NCBI GenBank assembly: GCA_020310875.1
Contig: CM035427.1
Span: 95,862,094 to 95,926,093, forward strand
Length of the DNA stretch: 64,000 bases
Source of the DNA: Ceratopteris richardii
Taxonomy: Eukaryota; Streptophyta; Polypodiopsida; Polypodiales; Pteridaceae
Reading direction: 5' to 3'
Shown: piece after piece, positions 55,137 through 64,000 of the stretch
Numbering within the stretch: position 1 is the stretch's first letter
How the letters are laid out: every line of letters starts with the position of its first letter
The notes under the pieces: model-generated
The model's input: the letters and a program-made list of their open reading frames with translations, nothing else
What the model was told of the DNA's origin: nothing
Databases searched by the model: none
Position numbers and translations under genes: made by a program

Positions 55137-58100
55137 ATGGAAAAATGGGAAGCAATACCAGAAAATCTTGATTCACAGCCACAAGAGTTGGAGGAATTGT
55201 GGTACATTCCTATTGATAAGATAGGTGGATATTGTGAAGGAGAAGAAGGGGACTCAACCTTGAGAATACAATTTGGTACAAACCATGCCCAAGCCATATT
55301 GGATAGTGGATTAGGTGTGGCTATCATGACTAAACAAACTTGGGAAAGATGGGGAAAAAGTGAATTGATACCCACTAAAATGAGATTGCAACTTGTAGAT
55401 GGACATATAGAAAAACCCCTAGGAATATGGGAAAAGGTGATTGTGGATATATGCGGAATAGAAATAGAGCATACTTTTGCCATAGTTGAATTTCCACAAT
55501 CCACTTCATATGAAATTATCCTAGGAAGACCATTTATGAGACAGATGCAAATTGTGCAAGATTGGGGTAATGACTGTCTATATCTTCAGAGCAAAGGGAG
55601 AATAACCAGAGTGAATCTAAGAAATGGCCATTATTGTGACATATCCCCCCAAGAATGGTTCAAGATACATCAAAATCAAGATGTAAGTGAAGAATCAGAA
55701 TTGGAAGATCAAAATGAAACAGAATCATCAATATGGAAGTGCAATGTGTTAAGAAACATTACAAATGGAAAGAGGAGATTAAGAAGAGAAGATTGTGTAG
55801 AAGGGAGAAAATTACAAGATGAGAGCTATGTACCACAAAAATTCAAAGATGAAGAATTTGAGCCATATGGTTGGAACCGGATTTTAGCTACTATGGATCT
55901 AGCCAGTGATGAGTATGTAGGAGTAGAATTTCAAAATGAGGAAGGGTATGATGTTTTTCACATTGGAATACAAATGATAAGAGTATCAAAAATAGAAGAG
56001 GACCAGGAAAAAGAAATAATATTGGAAAATGGAAAAACACAATATTTGCAAGAAGTAAAAGCTGAAGATGCAATAAAAGATAAAATCTCAGGCAAATATA
56101 AGAAAAACAAACACAAGGAAATAGAAAAAGACCAAGAGGATGGAAAAAATGAGAAAATGACAAACAAAGATCAACAGTTTGATGTACCAGCAAATTTCAA
56201 GACTTATGATGTAGAAGACAGATTACTTCTAAAAATGAAACCAAAGAGAGAAAAGAGAAAAGGGGAGGCATATGACAATGAAGAACAAACTAAGAAGGTT
56301 ATGATCACTCAGGAAGATGGGGAAGAAAGACATATTGTAATAGCTGATGACATGACAAATCAAGAAGAGGAGGCATTAAGGAATTTGGCCAGAAACTATA
56401 GGGATGTGTTTGCCTATAGCTATAAGGATTTGAAAGGTATTGATCCTAAAATCTGTGAGCATAAGATTCCTATCACACCTGATGCAAAACCTAGCAAACA
56501 GAGACATTACACATTCAATGATAAATACTCTGCTAAAATAAAGGAAGAAATTGACAAGCTACTGGCTGCCAATTTCATCTATGAGATTGAGTATACAGAA
56601 TGGATATCTCCTATAATTGTGGTACCAAAAAAGAATGGGAAACTTAGGGTATGCATTAACTTGAAAAAGGTGAATGCAAGAACTATAAAGGATAGCTATC
56701 CATTGCCTATAATAGACCATCTTTTAGAAAGAGTGGCAGGGAAGGAGGTTTATAGTTTTTTAGATGGTTTTTCAGGATACAATCAGGTACCTATAGCATT
56801 GGAAGACCAACATAAAACTACCTTTTCCACAGAATGGGGAATTTATGCTTTTAGGGTTATGCCTTTTGGGTTAACTAATGCCCCATCAACTTTTCAAAGA
56901 TTAATGTGTCATATCTTCAAAGAGTTCCTGAGGAATGTAATGGAAATTTATGTGGATGACCTTTGCACTTTTTCATTAAAAAGACAGGATCACTTGCAAG
57001 ATTTAGAAAATATATTCAGGAAATGCAGAACATATAGAGTATGTTTAAATCCAGAGAAGTGTGTATTCTTTGTAAGACAAGGAAGAATGTTAGGTCACAT
57101 AGTCTCCAAAAATGGAATTTCAACTAATGAGAAGAAAATAAAGGCCATAGTAGAACTTCCAAGACCAACAAATGTAAAGGAACTTCAAACTTTCATGGGA
57201 CATTGCGGGTATTATAAAAAATTTGTACACAAGTTTGCTGACATAGCTAAACCTTTGTATGCTCTGATCACAAAATTTGAGTGGACCAAAGAGTGTGACC
57301 AAGCTTTTGAGACTCTAAAAACTTGTTTGGTTACAGAATCTATTCTGAAAACACCCCAGTGGGATAAAATTTTTCATGTCCATGTGGATGCTTCAAACTA
57401 TGCTTTGGGATGTGTGTTAGCACAACCAATAGAAGGAAGCAAATTAGATTTTCCAGTTGCTTATGCTAGTAGGCAACTAAATTCAACAGAGAAAAATTAC
57501 ACAACCACTAAGAGGGAAGGGTTGGGAATGATATTTGCTGTGAAAAAATATAGACATTACCTTTTGGCCAACAAGTTTAAGTTTTTTGTGGATCACCAAG
57601 ATTTACTTTATTTAGTAAACAAACCTTGTCACACTGGTAGAATAGTAAGATGGTTTCTTTTACTCATGGAGTTTGAGTTTGAAGTGGTGGTAGGACAAGG
57701 AAAAACACATTTGAGAGCAGATCATTTGTCTAGAACCAGGCTAAAGAACCAAGTTCACCTTTAGATGATGACCTGCCAGATACATATCTATTCAAAGTAG
57801 AAAGTGTTCCTGAGTGGGCCATGCCCTTAATACCTTTGCTAACCATGGGACCTTGCAGAACATTTGGAAACAACACACATTTAGTATTACAAAGCAGAAA
57901 CTTTATGTTGCTAGCTGGGCACTTGTATCACCTCAACCATACAGGCATATTGGAATATTGTACTCCAGAAGAGGAGCAACAAGAATATATGAAAAGAGCT
58001 CATTGTTGGAACCCTTGTACTCATGCTTCCATAGTAGTCACCCTAAGTAATCTCAATAGGATGGGGGTACATTGGCCTAATAAGATTCAAGATGTAACGA

Positions 58101-59433
58101 AATATATTGGCTAACTACTGGGAATGCCAATCCTTGCAAAACTCAGAACTTATAACTCTATATTGGTTTCAAAAAAATTGAGAATGGAGTGAGAACATCA
58201 TTGAGGAATTGAAAAGTGAGAAAAAAGGAAAACAAGTAAGAGCTAGTGCAAACTCAAAAAATCTACAAATGATCTCTAAAGAATATCAACTGATAGGAGA
58301 ACAATTGTATAAGAGAGGGATGGATGGATATTTAAGAATTTGTGTTCCTAAAGATAGATATCTGGAAATGTTGGAAATGGCACATTCTGGAGTGGCAGGA
58401 GGACATTTTTCAAGTGACAAAACTGCTAAACTCATATTATATTCTGGCTTTTGATGGCAAACCCTATTTCCTGATGCGAGAACATATGTGAAAAGATGTG
58501 ACATTTGTCAGAGGGTGAGTCAACCAAATAAAAGAGACAATATGCCATTAGTTCCATTAATTTCAGCCAGAGCATTTAGTAAATGGGGGTTGGATCTCAT
58601 TGGACCCATACATCCTGCAGCAAGACAATCCCATGTTGAATACATACTAGTAGCTATAGATTACCTAACAAAATGGGCTGAGGCCAAAGCTAAAAAAAGA
58701 AATGATGCTCATACTACTGCTAGATTTCTCTATGAAAATATCGTCACCAGATTTGGACTTCCAATTGAATTGGTAAGTGATAGGGGGACTCATTTTTTGA
58801 ACCAAATCATAGAAAACATAATTGAATATTTCATGATTAGTCATCAAAAGTCAGCCCCATATCACCCAGAAGCCAATGGGTTAGCAGAAAGTACTAATAA
58901 AGTACTTTGTACTGTATTGTCAAAATTAGTAAACACAAACATGAATGATTGGGATTTACAACTTAATCATGTCCTATGGGCCTATAGAGTGGCATACAAA
59001 ACTGCATTAGGAACCACACCATTCAACCTAGTATATGGACAAAATGCAGTTCTGCCCTTAGAATTCCTTATTCCAACACTGAAGGTGGGTAGTCAATACA
59101 ATTGGACTGGACATGAATTATCTGAGAGAGTAATAGAATTGGAAAAACTGGGAGCTTCTAGACTCCAAGCAATCATGAACATCTATGCAGACAAGAAAAG
59201 ATAAAAAGCTTATCATGATGTTCATATTAAAGAAAAAGATATACAAGAAGGAGATCTAGTTCTAGCATATACAATAAAGGAACATCAGAAGAAATTTCAG
59301 AAAAAAGGACATGGGCCTTATATTATACATCAGATCAGTAACAGTGGATCTATCCAACTAGCTAACATAGATGGAGAAATCATGCCAAACTTCATAAGTG
59401 CATGTAGAGTTAAAAGGTATGACCTTCCATTAA
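55137..59433 (+). pseudogene. Gypsy-3 pol: protease, RT, RNase H, integrase (broken)
   Basis: 55137-57764 is open for 875 codons. It has retropepsin AILDSGLGVAIMTKQTW (D-S-G at 55302) with YEIILGRPFM, a long charged linker, RT (YPLPIIDHLLERV, SFLDGFSGYNQVPI, MPFGLTNAPSTFQ, IYVDDL at 56946) and RNase H (HVDASNYALGCVLAQP, YASRQLNSTEKNY, TYLVNKP-like, RADHLSR). A frameshift near 57740 separates it from the integrase, which continues with a frameshift near 58110: zinc finger H-H-C-C (AHSGVAGGHF, CDICQRV), a W-to-TGA stop at 58452-58454, core D (WGLDLIGP), D (VSDRGTHF) and E (PEANGLAES), TAA at 59202-59204 and a C-terminal domain. Pol begins one base after the gag stop in another frame, possibly a normal frameshift arrangement. 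Confidence 0.94.
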
Positions 59434-59970
59434 ATGTTTCGGAATGGAGAAGATTACACCAAACTCAAAATAGGAAAAAGAAAAGAGGAAAACATTAGAA
59501 AAGAGGCTCAACGGGAGGCAAAGGAAAGGATAAGAAAAACCAAAAACCTTAGAGAAGTCCTTTTGTGTGAAACACCTTTAAAACAAAAAGAACATTTGCT
59601 TGTGATAACTATGGATTGTCAAGATGAAAACATCAGGGTTTTAATAGATTCAGGTGCACAAGTGAATTTGATTAGTTCAGCTTTGTTGAACAAATTTAAC
59701 CTAAAAAGGAATAAAAGCAAAACCTTTATCAAAACCTTGGAAGGACAAATGATACAAAGCATGTCACCTTCTCTTAAAGTTAAGTTCCATACAGAATATA
59801 TGAAAATAGATTGTGAAGAATGGCCAGATCACCTGATGACTGAGAAATTGATTTTGGGAAAACTATGGTTAAGGCAAGGTAGAGTAATACTGGATTTTGA
59901 AAAACTCAAGCTCAAATTAACAGTAAATGACAAAAGGTTTTTAATATTCTTGTGGAGCTCTGAAAAATAG
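59434..59970 (+). CDS. Second retropepsin-like ORF downstream of integrase
   Basis: 178 codons in a frame different from the integrase. A basic start (KLKIGKRKEENIRKEAQREAK) leads to LLVITMDCQDENIRVLIDSGAQVNLISSALL, with D-S-G at 59647-59655, then LEGQMIQ, and EKLILGKLWLRQGRVILDF. This is the layout of a retropepsin: a beta strand, hydrophobic-hydrophobic-D-S-G-A, a second strand, and an ILG-x-x-W/F-L motif. Gypsy-3 already has a normal protease at the start of pol, and the two are not close in sequence. A protease-like domain after integrase is not the standard gypsy layout. It could be catalytic, a domain of the extra ORF that follows, or a captured host aspartic-protease-like gene. The ATG at 59434 overlaps the integrase end, so the true start is uncertain. 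Confidence 0.7.
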   Translation: MFRNGEDYTKLKIGKRKEENIRKEAQREAKERIRKTKNLREVLLCETPLKQKEHLLVITMDCQDENIRVLIDSGAQVNLISSALLNKFNLKRNKSKTFIKTLEGQMIQSMSPSLKVKFHTEYMKIDCEEWPDHLMTEKLILGKLWLRQGRVILDFEKLKLKLTVNDKRFLIFLWSSEK

Positions 59971-61054
59971 GAGGATCAACAGGAGCTTCATGATTCAACA
60001 CTGGAAGGATTTACTTTTTCATTAGAAGACACACAGACATTATCAATACAATTACTAAAGGATCAAGCTTCATTTAATCAAAACCAACAACAAATTGAAG
60101 AAGCAAAAGAGGGTGAAGAGATAGAAGCAAGGAGGCAATTAGGGTATAATCAAAAATATTAGGACATCAAAACAAGAAGGATGTGGAAACAAAGTACACA
60201 CTAGGCCTGCTCATCAAAACAAATTCCCATAACAAAATGGATATGGAAGCCAAAAAATTTCAACCACAGCTCATCTAATGAAGACAGGTGTATTCCTAGA
60301 ATAGGATCAACAAAGATTAAATATTATTGGGTAAAAAAATCAGATCTGATTCAATGGAAAAGGACATGAGTATCTGAGATGCCGTTAGGATCTTGGATAA
60401 GAAAATCAGAGTGTCACATAGAAGAAAGTTTGATAATTTTTGGAAAAAAAAAATTGACAAATTGTTCTACCTTATTCTTTTTCTGAGAAAAGGAATAGGA
60501 GGGGAAGAAAGGAAGTGGAAAGGAAGTTGGAAAATTTATTTAAAAAGAAAAAAAAGAGAAGAGAAATAAAAGAAAAAAGAGAGAAAAATTACCCAATTCA
60601 TTTTTCTCTTACGAAAAAAAAAGAGGGGAAAAAGAGAGAAAAAAAATACCCAGTTCATTTTTCTCTTATGAAAAAAAAAGAAAAAGAGAAGAGAAAACTA
60701 TCCATTTTTCCTTTTATAAGATATATAGCACAAAGTAAGATATAGGTAGAAGGGTAGCAGGTTTCTATTTATTATTTTTTTATGTTTATTTTTTATTTTT
60801 TATGATTTTTTATTTTTTATTCATTTTTCTTTTTAAATATCTTCTTCCTGGATAGAAGTTGTCAGAAGAGAAGAGAGCACTAGACATCTTGCTACACATG
60901 TAATGATCACTTTAATTGAGTCTTTTAAGGAAGTTAGGATTTAACTAAGATTTTACTTTCATTCCATTTCAAAACCAATGTCATTCTCTATTTTTCTTAT
61001 GACTCATGTGGGTGGAGTTTTTTCTTTTTTGTGTGATGCTATATTTTCTCTAGA
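59971..61054 (+). other. Gypsy-3 spacer between pol and extra ORF
   Basis: Non-coding after a stop-ridden tail that still reads QNQQQIEEAKEGEE. 60490-60710 is nearly all purine with two ~66 bp units, each holding TTCATTTTTCTCTTA(C/T)GAAAAAAAA. CTTTTATAAGATATATAGC at 60711-60729 resembles a TATA box. 60760-60840 is T-rich. The end, TATATTTTCTCTAG at 61040-61053, looks like a splice acceptor directly before the ATG at 61055. Confidence 0.55.
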
Positions 61055-64000
61055 ATGGTGAATTCGAAGGAACTACCAATCCATGAGTTCAAAGCAAACT
61101 TAGTTACTCTGTCTAGAGGATATTGGTTCTTAGACAATGAAGCAACAACGGAGACAATAGAATTAGAATCTGATGAGGAGCAGGAGATTCCAGAAGCAGA
61201 AAAGATAGTCAGGGAACTCAAGGAAACTCTAGGTATTATTGGCCAGCACATATTTACAGTGGGAGTTGGAGGTTACAAGTACACTATGCTGTGTTAGGAG
61301 TTTTACAAATTCCAGAAAAGTGCAGTGAAATACAAAAGATGAAAGCAGTGGGATTACACAAGCTGCTAGATGAACCTATATTTTTCATAGATTTTGAAAG
61401 AGTGGCACAGGTGATGAACAGCTTGTTGGAGGTTGGAAGGGGCAATGAGGCGTATTTCAGGTGTATTGTCAAGAACAAAGAAAATCAGGAAGTGAACATC
61501 ACAATAAAAGCAGAGCATATCAGGGCAGCCCTTCAGTTTTACCCAATGGGAACTAAGTTGGATAACAACTTTGTTAAGAAGAATAAAGAAACATATACAG
61601 GATACACTAAATTCCCTGATTTTAAGGGAAAAGAGAATGAGGAGTATGCCATTAGAATGTTTTTGCAATACTTCTGTTTCCCAAAACTGCCTAGATACAC
61701 CATGCCACACAAATCAGTAACAATGATTATGTTTAATAATAAGGATAGAACTAAGCCCTTTGGAATAATGGATGTATCACCATATATACATGAGCAATTA
61801 AAGGAAGCAACCAAACATTGGGAACAAAAGAAGTATATGAATGGAGCCCAATTCTTAACTAGAATTATATATCATGTTCTAGGGATGGAGGATCAATTAC
61901 AACTAGCTCCAGTAGCTCAATATTTCAGAAATTTGATGGCAGGAATCAAAAGTCCTTCAAGGAAGATATCTGTAAGAGAATCAGAAGGCCAACCTAGCAT
62001 GAGGGGAGCAGAAAGGAAAAGAAAGTGGATCTCAGAGGAAGTTGTTCCTGTAAAGAAAAGGAGATTGGATCCAAAAAAGTTGAATTAGAGGAGGTAGAAT
62101 CAACTAAGGAAGAGCATGAAGCTGCTCTAAAGCAGGTACAGTCTTCAAATGACCCTCACCCACCTCAAACAAGCAAAGAACAGTTGTATACCTATTTGAC
62201 TCAAGGTAATAATAAAAGGGCAGTATATGAAGCTCAATATCAAAAGATGTTGGAGGATTACTCTTGCAAAGCAACAGATTGGATTCAAGAGGAAGTAGAA
62301 CCTTATGAAGAGCTGCATGATCATATGATGGCAGTTGAGACAGAGGAAGTGTTTGTAAAAAAAGAAGTAGAACGGTTAGCATATTTCAAAGAGCTACAAG
62401 GACCTCCTGAAACACGAACTACAATTGTAGTGAAGAAAAAGGTCCAGAAGAAAATTGTACAGAAGAGGAAGTTAACCAAGAAAAGTAAAGGAAAATCAAT
62501 AGCAGAACCTGTACAAAGAATGGAGACAAAAGCAGTGATAGTAGAAGAAAGGAACCAGAAGGAATCTACTGCTGTAGAAGAGTCAAAACTGGAAAAATCA
62601 GGAATAGCAGGCTCTTCACAATTCTCTTCAGACTCTGAAAGTGATATTGAAAACTTTTTGTTAAAAAGTTTGAATTTCTTAGTACCTAGTACACCTAATG
62701 TGATAACACAAGCCACTGAAAAACATAAAACATCAGAAGACTTGAGGGAGAAGCCCCAAGAAGAGCAAGTCCAAGAAAAAGTAGCAAAGCTGGTTAGTCC
62801 TGAAGGAGAGAGAAGATTACTAAAAGGAAAAGCAGTGATGATGGAAGAGGAGAATGAAGTAAGAAAGGAATTCAGTTGTGGGTTAGTGGATTCAGGATTA
62901 AAGTCAAAATGGACAAAACCTTCACCACAATTCTATTTCAAATTGGATGAAGGAAGAGTAGGGACAGAAAAAGAAGCTTAGTTATGTAGTTGAGTACAAG
63001 AACAAAAAGCGACAGATCAAATCAAGGAAACAGAGGAAGTAGTGGTGAAGAAGAATGTTGAAGAAGAAGAAACAGGAGTTACAGACAAAGAGATCAATCA
63101 AAGCATAGAAGATATCCTGTATGACTTGAATCATAATGAAGAATTTACAGCTACAAAAGATCAAGGACAAGAAGAGGAGCTGGATCTCATGGATATAGAG
63201 GAGCAAGAGGAAGGACAGAAAGAGAAGACAAGTAATGATCAGATGAAGCTTACTGAGGAAGTTGAATTGACCCTAATTCAGGAAAAGGTAGTACAGGTAA
63301 AGGAAAGACATCTTTGAAGAAGAACAACAAGTAATGGAGAATAAGAAGGCAGAAGAAACAAAGACAACTACAGGTATATCCGAACAATGGAATAAGGATG
63401 ATCAGATATTGGAATATGCGAAAGATGTTGCAGACCAAGAAAAGATGGAAGCAGATAAGAGCCATGAAGAACAAAAGACCCAGGTCATAGAGTATGAGGA
63501 GGAAGTTGAAGAAGATAAGGAGTGTAAAGAAAACAAGCAGATAGAAGTCAAACAAATGGAAATAGAAGTTGGGTTGGAAAGGATACCTAAAAATATAAGA
63601 TCTGCTTGCAAGGTCATTATGAGCAATATAGAGCAGTTCAGACCAGCAAGTAGAAACATGATTATATCAGGTATGGTAGCAGAATCTGAGTTTGAAAAAG
63701 GCAATAGTATCATTAAGGAGCACAAGAGAAAAAGAACAATTGGCAGAACAATTGAGGATTGTAAAGGAGAAAAATGAGGAATTGACACACAGGATAATTT
63801 CTTTGGAAGAATTGGAGGTTCAACAACAAAACAAAATCCAATATCTTGAAGAGAAGTGTGCAAAACAGACAGAGCATAATCTCATAAGATGGAGATGGAG
63901 CTGAAGAAAATAGAAGGGAGATACAGAACCTTACAAAGTTCTTATCAAATCATGGTCAAAGCAAATGAGGAAATAAACAAATTATTAATGGAAGAAGGCC
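61055..64000 (+). pseudogene. Gypsy-3 extra ORF: globular domain plus acidic coiled coil (runs off edge)
   Basis: Starts MVNSKELPIHEFKANLVTLS at 61055, right after a splice-acceptor-like CTAG. A 1-base shift at ~61290 leads to a globular ~230-residue domain (AVGLHKLLDEPIFFIDFERV, IKAEHIRAALQFYPMGTKLD, MFLQYFCFPKLPRYTMPHKS, KKYMNGAQFLTRIIYHVLGM). It ends in a basic nuclear-localisation-like PVKKRRLDPKK (62050). A shift in an A run at ~62075, two stops at 62979-62995, and shifts at ~63300, ~63700 and ~63885 follow. The remainder is Glu/Lys-rich and partly heptad-like (EKEQLAEQLRIVKEKNEEL). The globular part recalls the plant-transposon-protein domain found in extra ORFs of Athila/Tat elements, but that is an inference. 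No signal peptide or transmembrane segment, so it is not an obvious envelope. Confidence 0.6.

Larger units (their letters stand above)
49532..64000 (+). mobile_element. Gypsy-3, very large Ty3/gypsy element (right end outside window)
   Basis: Begins with a ~0.8 kb LTR (TGTTAGAAGAAG) and a PBS of the TGGCGYCGTTGCCGGGGA type, used by plant Athila/Tat-like gypsy lineages. Then follow a 2.4 kb leader, gag, pol in the order protease-RT-RNase H-integrase, a second retropepsin-like ORF and a long extra ORF that leaves the window. At more than 14.4 kb it is far larger than a simple gypsy element. Multiple frameshifts and stops show a defective copy. No chromodomain is seen. Confidence 0.93.

Noticed and set aside
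1..64000. CRISPR arrays, bacterial operons, plasmid or phage systems
   Set aside because: All coding signals are plant retroelements or plant nuclear pseudogenes. The regular array at 52172-52755 has self-pairing units and no unique spacers, so it is not CRISPR.

Overview
This window is nuclear DNA of a seed plant with a large, repeat-choked genome. A gymnosperm would fit, but nothing in the window proves it. Evidence for a plant: nearly every coding signal is a plant-type LTR retrotransposon (Ty1/copia with initiator-Met-tRNA primer sites, Ty3/gypsy with the TGGCGYCGTTGCCGGGGA primer site), and the only host gene sequences are pseudogene pieces of eEF1A and of psbQ, the photosystem II 16 kDa subunit. 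I found no intact host gene.

Layout. 1-4.7 kb: decayed minus-strand gypsy gag/protease and LTR-like promoter sequence. 4.8-10.2 kb: minus-strand Copia-1, decayed and split inside its RNase H by a 1.15 kb foldback-like insertion. 10.2-11.6 kb: a gypsy gag remnant and about 1 kb of TGCATG-rich simple sequence. 12.26-18.67 kb: Copia-2, complete with 1062-bp LTRs and GCTAT target duplications but broken by one frameshift and two stops; it separates two related copies of an unrecognised reading frame. 20.0-22.8 kb: a gypsy fragment fused to a copia fragment. 22.8-26.2 kb: AT-rich DNA with a 432-bp direct repeat, a gypsy integrase remnant and a copia LTR with its primer site. 26.6-27.4 kb: an antisense chimeric pseudogene joining the start of eEF1A to psbQ.

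27.95-45.83 kb is a three-part nest. The older minus-strand Copia-4 (LTRs 27954-29025 and 44814-45825) was split twice, by LARD-1 (31093-37016, ATTCT duplications, no coding capacity, a tRNA-Arg-like sequence in each LTR) and by Copia-5 (37569-43574, CTCAC duplications, intact 1348-residue polyprotein, a 5S-rRNA-like segment in its leader). 46.4-49.5 kb is the 5' half of Copia-6, apparently cut by Gypsy-3, which starts at 49532 and runs off the right edge. Gypsy-3 is a very large element: a leader carrying about 20 tandem hairpin units, gag with several zinc knuckles, protease-RT-RNase H-integrase, then a second retropepsin-like domain and a long acidic, coiled-coil-rich extra ORF. It is disrupted by several frameshifts and stops.

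Most elements here are dead copies. Only Copia-5 looks coding-competent. The most unusual signals are the post-integrase retropepsin and hairpin array of Gypsy-3, the Pol III-gene-like sequences inside LARD-1 and Copia-5, and the eEF1A-psbQ chimera.
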